A stretch of 64,000 nucleotides of DNA, taken from Bacillota bacterium. Its GTDB lineage: Bacteria; Bacillota; Clostridia; Acetivibrionales; DTU013. The notes beneath the pieces were generated by a model. That model saw only the letters and a list, made by a program, of their open reading frames with translations, did not search any database and was not told the origin of the DNA. Position 1 is the stretch's first letter, and each line of letters starts with the position of its first letter. A program made the translations under genes and the position numbers. Below, one piece after another: positions 20,601 to 30,407 of the stretch. The DNA lies in assembly GCA_023426125.1 (NCBI GenBank), contig JAFABI010000052.1, positions 1 to 64,000 on the forward strand, read 5' to 3'.

Positions 20601-23600
20601 ATTATATGCCGCAAGCAATACCATATACAGAGTGCACCGGCTACTTGCAGCCAGGCTCTTTACTTTATCCGATGTTTCACTATCCAATATTGCAGAAACA
20701 GCGTCCCCACTGAAGCTTGGTACAGAAGGTCTATGAAAATCTGCAGGTAAACTCAAAAGCGGTAATTTATCTTTAAACCTGTTTGTCCAATATTTTCTTT
20801 GCGCTTCTATATGTCCGCTCTTTATCAACTTGTTTTCCCATGTAGCGAAGTCTTTATATTGTACCGGCAATACAGGCAGCTCATTATTAATATAGAGTTG
20901 AGATAGGTCTTCCATCAAAATCTGAATTGTTGCTCCGTCAGATATTATATGATGCATGTCTATCAGCAACAGATGCTTATCATAATCAAGCTTGATTAAT
21001 TCCCCCCTTAGCAGGGGCGCTTTATTCAAATCGAATGGTTTTACAAAGCTCGCCAATATGTTATCCGTATCTTCTTCACATTTCTCAATATAGTCCAAAT
21101 TTATAAGAGGTTTGTTTTCAATTTTTTGAAAAAGTACCCCTTCAGACAATTCAAAATATGTCCTTAGCGCTTCATGCCTGTCAACCAACCTTTGAAAAGC
21201 ATTTTGAAGTCTTCCTATGTCAATTCTTCCTTCAATAAGAAATACCGCAGTTATATTGTAAGCAGTACTTTTTTCATCAAGCCTGCTTGTTACGTACATC
21301 CTGGTTTGAACAGAAGATGCAGCATAAACATCTTTAAAATCAGCAGGTTCTATGAAATTGTTGATGCTTTGGGAGGCATGTTCTACATACTTAGCCTGTT
21401 CTCTGATGCTATAGCTTTTAAATATTTCACTTACAGGCATTTCTATTTTGAATTTCCTGTTTATCCTTGATGATAGCTTTACAGCTTTAAGAGAATGACC
21501 CCCAACATCAAAGAAACTATCTTCAACGCCTATGTTCTTCAGACCTAAAACTTCCGACCATATTTCATGCAAAATAAGTTCTGTAGTGTTTCGAGCCGGT
21601 GCTTTCCCAGAGCTTGTGCAATCAGCCATACGATCATCTTTTAGGGCAAGAGCATTTCTGTCTATCTTATTGTTTGGTGTCAAAGGTATATGGTCGATAT
21701 TTATAAAATATTCCGGTATCATATATGAAGGCAGCTTACCTGATAAATACTCCTTCAGTCCTTGAACAATTTCATTCTCATGTTTGGTATAATATGCACA
21801 CAGATACTTGTTACCATCTTTATCCTCTTTACATACAACAACTGCTTCTTTTATGCTTTTATGCTTAATTAGTTCCGAATCAATTTCTCCAGGTTCGATC
21901 CTGTAACCTCTGATTTTAACCTGGTTATCTACTCTTCCAAGAAACTCAATATCGCCATCAGGCATCCGCCTTGCTATATCTCCTGTTTTGTATATCCTTC
22001 CTCCTGGTAGATAATTATCTGCAACAAATTTTTCTTCTGTCAGTAAAGGACTATTCAGATATCCCACAGCTAATCCATCACCGCCTATATATAATTCACC
22101 TGCCGCACCAATAGGCTGCAAGCTTTTATTATTATCCAATATATAGACCCTCGTATTGGCAATCGGCTGGCCAATGTTTATATTATCTGCATGTGTCAAA
22201 TCCTTTATTGTACTCCATATAGTGGTCTCCGTCGGTCCATACATGTTGTATATCTTTGCATCTGTTACTTTTTTCAGGTTTTCAAGAATACTCTCATTTA
22301 GAGCTTCTCCCCCTATCAGTATTTCATCCAATCCTTTGAAACAAGATGAATCGGCGGCATTCAACAGCATTTGAAGTCTTGACGGCGTAACCTGCAGCTT
22401 TTTCACATGGTTTTGTTTTATCAGCTGGCTGAGCTTTTCAGGATTAATTTGTTGTTCTTCGTCAGCTATTACTACCGACATACCCACAGCCAAAGGAAGT
22501 ATTGTCTCCATCGCAAATATATCGAAACATATGGTTGTTAATGCCAGTATGGTCTTACCCGGTGAAAATTCTATTTTGTCGGTCATTCCGTTTATGAAAT
22601 TACAAAGCGACCTATGCGTTATAATAACACCTTTTGGTTTTCCTGTTGAACCCGAAGTGTATATTATGTAAGCGGGCAAATCGAGTGAATATGATGCTTC
22701 GAAATACTGTTCCTCATGCTCGTATATTTGCTCATCTGAAAGATTTATTATCTCGCCTGTGAAATCCATAATATATGGCTTTAAACCAGATACCAACAAA
22801 ACAGACATTCCACTATCACCATGCATATATTTAATTCTGTCCTCAGGATATTCCGTATCAATAGGTATAAATGCCGCTCCTGCTTTCATAACCCCCAGTA
22901 TTCCTACCATCATTTCTATTGACCGGCATGGCATTATTCCCACTATACTGCCTTGACTAATACCTTTTCTCCTTAAAAAAGCAGCTAGCTTGCTGGCTTT
23001 ATCATTAAGCTGGCCATAGCATATTTTAGTTCCGTTAAACACAAGCGCATTTTTAGTAGCATTTCCTTGCGCGTATTCTTCAAACATGCGGTAAGCAGGC
23101 TTGTCATTGGGATAATCTGTAGTTGTATTGTTAAAACCCTTTATCAGCAGGCTTCTTTCTTCTGCAGATATGATATCGATATCGTTCAAAACAATATCAG
23201 GGTTATTAACGATAGCTTCAACTGCCATAGTAAAATGTCCTGCAAGTAACCTTATCACATCAGAATGATAGATGTTATTATCATAACCGAGCCTGATTGA
23301 TATTCCATCATATACCATGATGGTAATGCAAAAGTCATAATTTGTTTGTTCCGCTATTTCCAGGTCATTTATACTGAAATCCAGGCGCTCTTTGCCCTTT
23401 AGCAATTTTACCACTTCTTTATCAAGAGGATAGTTTTCAAATACCATCAAATGGTTTACAAGACTGCCTTTTAATTCTGAACATTCCTGTATGTCAGCCA
23501 ATGGGTAATAACTATATCCGCTTGATTCAGTATTGGTTTGTTGTATCTGCTTTACAAGCTTGCTAAATGATTCTGTTGCATTGTATTTTATTCTTACCGG

Positions 23601-26600
23601 TATTGTATTTATTAAAAGTCCTACAATAGTCTCCGCTTTAGATATATCTGAAGTTCTTTCAGATATGACAGCGCCAAATAATACATCCTCTGAATTGTTA
23701 TATTTGCCGAGAAGCACTCCCCATATCGCCTGAATCAGGGAATTCACAGTTACTTGTTCACTATTTGCCAAGCGGTATAGTCTTTTAACCAGTGTACTAT
23801 CAAGCCTGAATTCAATTGATTTATATTCCACTGCGCCATACTTTGCTTTTTCCCTTTTACCAGGAATACCTGCCTGCATATTGTACCCTTCAAGGTATTG
23901 CCTCCAGTATTTTGCCGCTCCGGCTTTATCCTGCTTCTCCAACCAAAATATATAGTTTCCAAACGTATGTTTCCTCTCTTCAATTGTATTGTCATAGTTT
24001 TTTGACTTGTATACATTTATCAGATCTTTAAAAACATTTGCAAAACTCCAACCATCCATTACTGCATGATGGAAGGTTAACACAACTTTGTACTCATCGC
24101 CGGATATCTTGATAACCGCTACCCTGATAGGAATTTGCGCCGTAAGGTCAAAAGGCATAACAGCATCCTGCTTTTTGAACTGGCAGATAAATTCTTCCGC
24201 ATTTTTGTTGCCGAGATGTGACACATCTTCAAACCATATTTTGGTATGAAGATTATCTAATACAATCTGCACAGGTCTTTCGCCTGTCTTATATAGAAAT
24301 ACCGTTCTTAGAACATCGTATTTTTTGATTATGCTGACCAAGCTCCGTTCGAAGAGCTCTACGTCAAATGTGCCCTTCACTCCAAAAGATACCTGTTGGA
24401 TGTATGTCCCGCTCAAGGTCCCATGCCCTATCAATGAATGAAACAGCATTCCTTCCTGCATTGGCGATAACGGGTATATATCTGCTATTTCTGTTTTTTT
24501 GTCAAATAAGGTTTTGACTTGTCCCCTTATATTTTCAAATTCTTTTATGGAGAACCTATTATACTGCATGTCGCTTGGTGTTGTTATTCTGTCACGCATA
24601 CCGGCACAGTGCCTTATTATTCTCCTTAACTGTACCAAATAAAGCATTGCAAGTGTTTTTATCGTTTCAGTTTTATACTCTTTTATATTATATTGGAACG
24701 ACACTATCAAGCATTTATCCTGAACCAATGCATTAATATCAAGTGCATACTTTATTTCTGACTCGGGGCTAACCGTATTCCCTATCGTAATTGGAGATAT
24801 GCTGAAAATTCCAGTATGCGGGGCAGTGTCCAATTGACCCCAATAATTAAAATTGATTTCAGGCTCTATATTAATATCCTTAGTATCACCTGTTTTGTCA
24901 TTTTGTAGATACCTTAGAATTCCGTAGCCTATTCCCTTATTTGGTATACCTCTCATGTATTCCTTTGTTCTCTTCAATAGGTGAGAAAGGCTTTCCGCCT
25001 CATGCAAATCAAGGATTACAGGAAATGCTGATGTAAACCACCCTACAGTTCTTGTTATATTCGTACGGTCGAAGATCTCCTCTCTGCCATGACCTTCAAG
25101 ATTAATTGCCATCTTATCCCTGCCTGTCCATTCTTTAATTGCAATACCTAAAGCAGCGAGCAGGATATCATTAATTTCATTACCGTATGCCTTATTGGTC
25201 TGTGTAAGTAGCTGTTCTGTCATTATCTTTGACAATTTCAGTCTGATAGTACTATAATACTTTGCCTTTTTTGAGTTCGCCTCAAAGTCTTTTGGGAGAG
25301 TGGACAACTCATTTTGCGCCAATGCCGTCCAATATTCCTTCTCTTTCGCCAATTCTTCACATTTTGAGTATTCATACAGCTTTTTTGCCCAATCCTTGAA
25401 AGAACATGTTTTATCCAAAAACCTGATATCATCACATACCGATACCTTCTTATACCCGACTGCAAAATCCTTCAGAAAAATTCTCCATGATACACCGTCT
25501 GTAACTAAATGATGGATTACAATAAAAAAATGGTCCCCTTTTTTTGTTTTAAACAAAGCTGTTTTCAACAAGGGCCCATTTTCCAAATCAATACTGCCTT
25601 GAATTTTATTGACTTCTTCATTTATCCTTTTTTTGTAATAGCGTATTTCAGTAAGATCGAATTCTTCAAAATCAAATAAGCGCTCATCATCACCTCTAAT
25701 TAACTGAGTAATTGTACTCCCATTATTTTTGTATACCATCCTTAATGAATCATGTTGCCTTACAATCTTACTTAAAACTCTTTGTATGATATCCGCATCA
25801 AAGCCTTTTTCATTGTAAAGCATGAACGCCTGGTTCCAATAACCGGGAAAAGCAAATTCCTGTTCAAAAAACCATTTTTGGATGGGAGTAAGCTGCACCT
25901 CTCCTGTTATAAGGCCTTGTTGCGCTTCCTCCTCCATAACATGGACAAAATTGGATACATCTTTGATAGTAGGGTTTTGCAGAAGGTCTCGGACCTTAAT
26001 CCCGAGTTTTTTTTCTCTTAACCTTGAAGAAATTTGTATTGCTTTTATCGAGTCTCCTCCCATGGCAAAGAAATTATCTTTAACCCCTACACGCTCAATA
26101 TTCAAAACTTCCTTCCATACAGCCGCAAGCTCTTTTTCAATAAAATTTCCGGGCTCAACATATTCTTTATGCACATACTTGTTCAGCTCAGTTTCAAGCA
26201 ATGCATTAATATCAATTTTACCGTTTAAGGTGACGGGAAATTTATTTAAACAAATGAAAATCGACGGGATCATATGATCAGGCAAGCTCTTTTGCAGGAA
26301 GCTCCTTAATTCCCTTTCATCCGGATCATTATCCGAAATTATAAATGCACATATATATTTGTTTCCGTCAGGTTCCTCTTTAGCAACTACACCTGCATCT
26401 TTTACACCCTCATGCACCAGTAATACCGACCTGATCTCTTCCAGTTCAATTCTATAGCCTTGGATTTTTATCTGGCAATCTTCCCTTCCCAGATACTCTA
26501 TATTACCATCAGGCAGCCACCTTGCTATGTCCCCGGTTCTGTACATCCTTTGTCCGGATTCAAAAGGGTTGTCAATAAATTTCTGCTTGCTTATTTCAGG

Positions 26601-29009
26601 ACAGTTTAAATACCCTCTTGCCAACCTATCGCCGGATATACATAGTTCACCGGGCACCCCCAAAGGCAGTATGTTATTTTCTTTATCAATTATGTAAATT
26701 CTGGTATTTGAAATAGGCCTGCCAATAACCGAAGAATTTTCCTGAGAAAACCCTAGATTTGCAGTTGAAGCTATGCTGCATTCAGTGGGTCCGTATTCGT
26801 TCACAAGGACTATATTATTGTTAATTTCACTACTCACAGCCAATATATGAGGACTGCATTTTTCACCGGCAAGTACTAAAAGCCTTAAGTTTTGAAAATC
26901 TGCCCTTGATGCACTCTCAAGTATTGCTTGATACATGGATGGAACTATACTCATAGCAGTTACTAACTTTTTATTTATGATTTCCTTTACGTAATTGAAG
27001 TCTCTGCGTTTTTCTCCAACCAATACAAGTTTTCCGCCTGACAACAAGCTGGAATACATGTTGGATCCAAAGCCGTCGAACGAAAATGAAAGAATTTGTA
27101 ACGTCACATCATCGGAAGATAAGCGATATTTGTTATTCCTCCACAAAATATAATTGAGAAGCCCCTTTTGTTCTATTAATACTCCTTTAGGTTTTCCAGT
27201 GGTACCTGAAGTATATACTAGGTATGCCAAGTCTTCTAACAAACCTATCAACTCCGGTTTGGGGCTATCCGGACTATACAGGCAATCATCCATAATAACC
27301 GCATATATAGGTAACCTTTTGCCCTTTACCATATCTGCATACAGGCGTTGTGTAAGTACAACACTTGTATTACTGTCCTCAAGCATATAATCAATTCTGA
27401 CTGCCGGATATTCCGGGTCTATTGGAAGGTAGGCACCTCCTGCTTTCAATACTCCCATAATACCGACTATCAGCTCAAGGGAATTGTGCATTAATATTCC
27501 GACAATAACACCTGTCTTTACACCCTTCTGTTGCAATAAATACGCAATACTGTTTGCCTTCGCATCCAACTCCCTGTATGTAAGTGTATAGTTATCACAT
27601 TCTACGGCTATTGCATCGGGTGTTTTACTCACTTGTATTTCAAATAGTTCCTGTATAGTATGTTTCACTTCATATCGTGGTTCTGTATTATTAAAGTCAA
27701 CAAGTAAGCGGTTCCTTTCCTGCAAACTGATTAATTCCAACTGTGACAATTGTTTTTTGGGATTCTTGACAGCATCATTCAGTATGGTAATCAGGCAATC
27801 ATATATTACTTGTATATCATACGACGAAAACAGATTGGTTTGGTAATCCATTTCAATTGATAATTGTCCGCAATCCTCTCTGTCACTTACATGTATTGTA
27901 AGTGCATTAGTCTCACAGCCATTAAAATGCCAATGTTCCTGCATGTTGAATTTTGCATTCTGATAAGACAATACGATATTGAACAAATTGTCAACGGGAC
28001 CCATTCTGCTTTTTAGATCGGACATCAGAACATTAAACGGGTATCTCTGGTTTTTTTGTAAACTTTTTAATTCGTAGGACAATGTATGGATTAGTTGGGT
28101 AAAGTCCATGCCTGCATCGATGTTAATTCTCACAGGAACAGTGCTTGCAAACATACCAACAGTATTTTTTTCTGTTCTACCGGACCTGTTGTGAAACACT
28201 GTACCCACAATTATGTCACGCTGGGAGGTTGTCCTTAATAAGTAAGTAGATAGGGCGGAAAGGAATAATAAATATACTGATATATTATTTCCCCTGGCAA
28301 AGCGATAGATTTCAGTTGTGTGATCCTTTGTCAAAACAAAAGATTTTCTACAAGCATTTATATCATGTTGGGATGTTTTATTAAAATTAAATCTCGTTAG
28401 CTCAGGAAGTGTTTCCAACTTGGCGTTCCAAAACTTTTTGTTGCTTTCAAACCTGTCTGAATTAATATATTCATTCTCATTATTTATATAATCTATATAT
28501 GAAGGCTTTTTATCATAGCTTATTTCAAGCCCGGCAATAAGATTTTCATATGCTTCAGCTATCTGATTCACTACCAGACTGAATGCCCATGCATCAGTAA
28601 TTATGTGATGCATTTTTACATAAAAACCGCCTTCATCTGCTTTGAATTTTATCAGCGCAAAATAGAATAAATCCGAGTTTGTCAAAGTGAAGGGCGTTTT
28701 GGTTTGTAAGTCACTCCATTGGTTATAGCTTTCCAAATCATTTGTATTACTGAAGTCAAGTATCTGCAGTTTTATTGGATTATAATCCTTAATATACTGC
28801 TTTACGTCTGTGCCTGCCTCAGTTATTTTCAATCGCAGACCATCATTATTGCATATTACTGCATTGATAGCCTTTTCAAGAATCATGTAATCCGGATTGC
28901 CTTTCACCCTGACCGTCAATGCAATATTTGCAAAGCTGGTGCAAGGATAAATTTTTTCGTTATACCATATCCTAATTTGAGCATGACTTAATGGATAATA
29001 TTCTTTCAC
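17655..29009 (-). CDS. three-module NRPS, C-A-PCP-E-C-A-PCP-C-A-PCP-half C (3784 aa)
   Basis: Order by approximate residue: C1 1-430, A1 455-965, PCP1 (Ser987), epimerisation 1050-1480 (HHLVTDG near 1167), C2 1490-1935 (YPLSPMQEGM start, HHAVMDG near 1650), A2 1965-2470, PCP2 (Ser2506), C3 2540-2970 (HHIISDG near 2685), A3 2995-3480, PCP3 (Ser3542), then ~205 residues resembling only the second half of a C domain. C1 has HHIITDA, Ala replacing the usual Gly. Pocket codes read by alignment: A1 D-G-S-S-V-A-E-I-A-K (nearest tyrosine-like codes, weak), A2 D-I-M-Q-L-G-M-I-W-K and A3 D-I-L-Q-M-G-M-V-W-K, both close to the glycine code. The expected product segment is D-Xaa-Gly-Gly. There is no thioesterase domain. 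The start is GTG 29009 with purine-rich AGGGAG upstream. It is adjacent to a free AT and a serine hydrolase. Confidence 0.94.
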   Translation of the reverse strand: MKEYYPLSHAQIRIWYNEKIYPCTSFANIALTVRVKGNPDYMILEKAINAVICNNDGLRLKITEAGTDVKQYIKDYNPIKLQILDFSNTNDLESYNQWSDLQTKTPFTLTNSDLFYFALIKFKADEGGFYVKMHHIITDAWAFSLVVNQIAEAYENLIAGLEISYDKKPSYIDYINNENEYINSDRFESNKKFWNAKLETLPELTRFNFNKTSQHDINACRKSFVLTKDHTTEIYRFARGNNISVYLLFLSALSTYLLRTTSQRDIIVGTVFHNRSGRTEKNTVGMFASTVPVRINIDAGMDFTQLIHTLSYELKSLQKNQRYPFNVLMSDLKSRMGPVDNLFNIVLSYQNAKFNMQEHWHFNGCETNALTIHVSDREDCGQLSIEMDYQTNLFSSYDIQVIYDCLITILNDAVKNPKKQLSQLELISLQERNRLLVDFNNTEPRYEVKHTIQELFEIQVSKTPDAIAVECDNYTLTYRELDAKANSIAYLLQQKGVKTGVIVGILMHNSLELIVGIMGVLKAGGAYLPIDPEYPAVRIDYMLEDSNTSVVLTQRLYADMVKGKRLPIYAVIMDDCLYSPDSPKPELIGLLEDLAYLVYTSGTTGKPKGVLIEQKGLLNYILWRNNKYRLSSDDVTLQILSFSFDGFGSNMYSSLLSGGKLVLVGEKRRDFNYVKEIINKKLVTAMSIVPSMYQAILESASRADFQNLRLLVLAGEKCSPHILAVSSEINNNIVLVNEYGPTECSIASTANLGFSQENSSVIGRPISNTRIYIIDKENNILPLGVPGELCISGDRLARGYLNCPEISKQKFIDNPFESGQRMYRTGDIARWLPDGNIEYLGREDCQIKIQGYRIELEEIRSVLLVHEGVKDAGVVAKEEPDGNKYICAFIISDNDPDERELRSFLQKSLPDHMIPSIFICLNKFPVTLNGKIDINALLETELNKYVHKEYVEPGNFIEKELAAVWKEVLNIERVGVKDNFFAMGGDSIKAIQISSRLREKKLGIKVRDLLQNPTIKDVSNFVHVMEEEAQQGLITGEVQLTPIQKWFFEQEFAFPGYWNQAFMLYNEKGFDADIIQRVLSKIVRQHDSLRMVYKNNGSTITQLIRGDDERLFDFEEFDLTEIRYYKKRINEEVNKIQGSIDLENGPLLKTALFKTKKGDHFFIVIHHLVTDGVSWRIFLKDFAVGYKKVSVCDDIRFLDKTCSFKDWAKKLYEYSKCEELAKEKEYWTALAQNELSTLPKDFEANSKKAKYYSTIRLKLSKIMTEQLLTQTNKAYGNEINDILLAALGIAIKEWTGRDKMAINLEGHGREEIFDRTNITRTVGWFTSAFPVILDLHEAESLSHLLKRTKEYMRGIPNKGIGYGILRYLQNDKTGDTKDINIEPEINFNYWGQLDTAPHTGIFSISPITIGNTVSPESEIKYALDINALVQDKCLIVSFQYNIKEYKTETIKTLAMLYLVQLRRIIRHCAGMRDRITTPSDMQYNRFSIKEFENIRGQVKTLFDKKTEIADIYPLSPMQEGMLFHSLIGHGTLSGTYIQQVSFGVKGTFDVELFERSLVSIIKKYDVLRTVFLYKTGERPVQIVLDNLHTKIWFEDVSHLGNKNAEEFICQFKKQDAVMPFDLTAQIPIRVAVIKISGDEYKVVLTFHHAVMDGWSFANVFKDLINVYKSKNYDNTIEERKHTFGNYIFWLEKQDKAGAAKYWRQYLEGYNMQAGIPGKREKAKYGAVEYKSIEFRLDSTLVKRLYRLANSEQVTVNSLIQAIWGVLLGKYNNSEDVLFGAVISERTSDISKAETIVGLLINTIPVRIKYNATESFSKLVKQIQQTNTESSGYSYYPLADIQECSELKGSLVNHLMVFENYPLDKEVVKLLKGKERLDFSINDLEIAEQTNYDFCITIMVYDGISIRLGYDNNIYHSDVIRLLAGHFTMAVEAIVNNPDIVLNDIDIISAEERSLLIKGFNNTTTDYPNDKPAYRMFEEYAQGNATKNALVFNGTKICYGQLNDKASKLAAFLRRKGISQGSIVGIMPCRSIEMMVGILGVMKAGAAFIPIDTEYPEDRIKYMHGDSGMSVLLVSGLKPYIMDFTGEIINLSDEQIYEHEEQYFEASYSLDLPAYIIYTSGSTGKPKGVIITHRSLCNFINGMTDKIEFSPGKTILALTTICFDIFAMETILPLAVGMSVVIADEEQQINPEKLSQLIKQNHVKKLQVTPSRLQMLLNAADSSCFKGLDEILIGGEALNESILENLKKVTDAKIYNMYGPTETTIWSTIKDLTHADNINIGQPIANTRVYILDNNKSLQPIGAAGELYIGGDGLAVGYLNSPLLTEEKFVADNYLPGGRIYKTGDIARRMPDGDIEFLGRVDNQVKIRGYRIEPGEIDSELIKHKSIKEAVVVCKEDKDGNKYLCAYYTKHENEIVQGLKEYLSGKLPSYMIPEYFINIDHIPLTPNNKIDRNALALKDDRMADCTSSGKAPARNTTELILHEIWSEVLGLKNIGVEDSFFDVGGHSLKAVKLSSRINRKFKIEMPVSEIFKSYSIREQAKYVEHASQSINNFIEPADFKDVYAASSVQTRMYVTSRLDEKSTAYNITAVFLIEGRIDIGRLQNAFQRLVDRHEALRTYFELSEGVLFQKIENKPLINLDYIEKCEEDTDNILASFVKPFDLNKAPLLRGELIKLDYDKHLLLIDMHHIISDGATIQILMEDLSQLYINNELPVLPVQYKDFATWENKLIKSGHIEAQRKYWTNRFKDKLPLLSLPADFHRPSVPSFSGDAVSAILDSETSDKVKSLAASSRCTLYMVLLAAYNVLLWKYTGQEDIIVGSPIDCRRNMELEKVAGAFINTIAIRSTPNGHMKFSHFLSEVRTNVIDAFNNRDYPFDELVSELGIDKDISRNPIFDTIFIMQNVRLHQLSLGSTRIKPLDFEKRHLQFDLEMEAIETDDDIVVKYDFNTDLFKRQTIERMIRHYINIIGILSENPGKQLKDIDIISEEEKDQILKNFNGTNIKYPKKRTIQELFELQVQDNPDAEAISGEGKKLSYRILNQAANRLARVLRGKGVRPDEPVGIITKPSPEMIIAILGVLKAGGAFLPIDPQFPKERIKYMLKDSHCNTLIVFGCSADDFCQGKKVIVMDNWETMAESDKNLKPVNSSKDLAYVIYTSGSTGNPKGVAVEHQAVVNFIKGLCDKINFSPQKSILAITSMSFDIFILETILPLIKGMKIVLAGEESRKDPKRLKKLISEYSVDMIQLTPTRMQSLLKNSGDLAYLKSLTEIMIGGEVFPGVLADGLKSLTNARIYNMYGPTETTVWSAVKEVTDGEKLSIGKPIANTRMYIVDHFLNLQPVGIPGELCIAGDGLARCYLNNALMTDMKFIKNPFVQEGKMYRAGDVARWQPDGNIEFIGRLDNQLKILGYRIEPGEIEQCLLKHHAINSCVVTDVGDDWDRRNLVCYYVPGLETTAEEIRAYLAEYLPLYMIPGSFIKLDSIPLTPNGKVDRKALKYIKLEEMKDRTDDNVPRTDIEKRLARIWKDVLRCSNFGIHDNFFASGGNSLLLVQLHEYIEKEYPGVVTLPKMFAYPTIAQMAQLLDSGTGDMAKRLDLKQLPLPREYFVSSEDMRDGMDFISEIDNSLLERIKKIAGDIDAAMYSILLGVFIYNLSDISLQQYVPVQVVFEEDKIISINMELSVVEDFNSLFRIIDTKCKQLEKNSTYAIEDLKSYITEKESNLIIPAFICANTQYSNLARVFDIVLKVVAENKRIRLVWGFNSIRINSKKSKEFIQKFTNTLELIIERMN

Positions 29010-29036
29010 CCTGCCACACCTGCTCCCTGCAAAATT

Positions 29037-30383
29037 TCATAATTTTCTTAATATAGTTTTCTCGTCATCTACTTTTAGAACAGCTCTCATTACGTTACCG
29101 GTCAAGTCTTTGATAAATATTGCCTCCGTACCGACCATATCAGATGAAAATACCGTCATTTCCTTATCATCGAAATAGGGATATATCCTGTACTTGAGCA
29201 TCCTATCAAACAGTTTGAAGTCAATAAATAGACTGTTTTCATCATTTGATACAATATTTACAGTTTCATTATGTTTGTTGCTGTATTGGCCTACATATAT
29301 ACCATTATTGGGTATCTCCAGCATATCAGCCTTATTTGTATGTTTTTTTATCTCTTCAGGATCTTTGCCCTGAATAATTCTTAAAATGTTATTACTTAGA
29401 AGTTTTACAGGCGCCAGATCAATATTACCAAGCAAAATTGAAACAAGTTCATTAATCTGGTCCATAAGTATGATTGAGTGAAAGCCGTCAATCCATCCAT
29501 AACTCACAACCCGCCCGTCAGATATGGTACACCCGTATCCAATCTTACTTTTCTTATTGTCAAAGCAATTAGTCAACATTTTTTCAACATAAACTTTTGC
29601 CATAAGCTTGCCTGAATAAAGTCCCTTGATAAACAAAAATAAATCATCAATTGTAGAATATAAAGCACCACTGCCATGTAAAACAGATATATTGCAATAT
29701 TGTGCATTTATAAGATGACTTTCCGAAATAGTGTATCCGGTTGCCCTATACTTTATTATTTCCTGGCTGTGCTCAAATCCGGTATCATACATATACAATG
29801 GTTTAAAAATATTCGCATCTATAAAAGATCCGTATGATTGCTCTGTAACTTTTTCTAATATAAATCCAAGCAATACATATCCTGAGTTACTGTAGCAATA
29901 TTCAGCTCCTGGGACGCATTGAACCGGCCTGGTTTTAAACAAATCAATCAAATTGTTTATGCTTGTATTTGATCTTAGCAAGTCCCTAAATTCAGGAAAG
30001 CTGGAAAAATTGGATATTCCCGATGTATGAGTCAGTAAATTGTGAATAGTAATATTATTACCATTCGGGTAATCAGGAATAAATCTTGTAAGCTTATCAT
30101 CTATATTCAAAAGCTTTCTCTCATATAGCAGCATTATCGCTACGGCTGTAATAAGCTTTGTGACTGACCCGATTCTAAACCTACTTTTAGGTGTGTTGGG
30201 TACATCAAGCTCATAGCTTGCCATCCCATATCCTTTTCTTAGTAATACCCCTTCTTTGTCTGCCACCAATACAGCACCACTAAATTGTCTCAAATCCGCC
30301 AGGTTCTCTATATATTTGTCAATTGCAGCATTCATGACAATTTCAGAGCCATCGGTACCCACAAAAAAGTTTTCATCAAACAT
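29037..30383 (-). CDS. beta-lactamase / penicillin-binding-protein-like serine hydrolase
   Basis: 448 aa. The N-terminal ~340 residues are a class C beta-lactamase fold: SVTK (Ser73-Lys76) is the SxxK nucleophile motif, Tyr164-Ser-Asn166 the YxN motif, and HGSG near residue 235 takes the place of the KTG/HxG motif. The last ~100 residues look like the beta-barrel appendix common in this family. I see no signal peptide and no transmembrane helix, so it is probably cytoplasmic, unlike the membrane-bound prodrug peptidases ClbP, XcnG and ZmaM. It sits 27 bases upstream of an NRPS that has an E domain and no thioesterase. Stand-alone PBP-type cyclising thioesterases (SurE family) belong to the same fold, so a release role is possible; an esterase or resistance peptidase is the alternative. 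GGGAG precedes ATG 30383. Confidence 0.85.
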   Translation of the reverse strand: MFDENFFVGTDGSEIVMNAAIDKYIENLADLRQFSGAVLVADKEGVLLRKGYGMASYELDVPNTPKSRFRIGSVTKLITAVAIMLLYERKLLNIDDKLTRFIPDYPNGNNITIHNLLTHTSGISNFSSFPEFRDLLRSNTSINNLIDLFKTRPVQCVPGAEYCYSNSGYVLLGFILEKVTEQSYGSFIDANIFKPLYMYDTGFEHSQEIIKYRATGYTISESHLINAQYCNISVLHGSGALYSTIDDLFLFIKGLYSGKLMAKVYVEKMLTNCFDNKKSKIGYGCTISDGRVVSYGWIDGFHSIILMDQINELVSILLGNIDLAPVKLLSNNILRIIQGKDPEEIKKHTNKADMLEIPNNGIYVGQYSNKHNETVNIVSNDENSLFIDFKLFDRMLKYRIYPYFDDKEMTVFSSDMVGTEAIFIKDLTGNVMRAVLKVDDEKTILRKL

Positions 30384-30407
30384 TCTTTATCTCCCAAATT
30401 CATTGAT

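Noticed and set aside
23750..24016. Minus-strand frame of 88 codons within the NRPS
   Set aside because: It overlaps the C2 domain of the NRPS in another frame on the same strand and has no homology-like features.
29037..30383. ClbP/ZmaM-type prodrug-activating D-Asn peptidase
   Set aside because: The NRPS beside it starts C-A-PCP-E as in those systems, but the hydrolase has no signal peptide or membrane helices and the A1 pocket does not resemble the Asn code.
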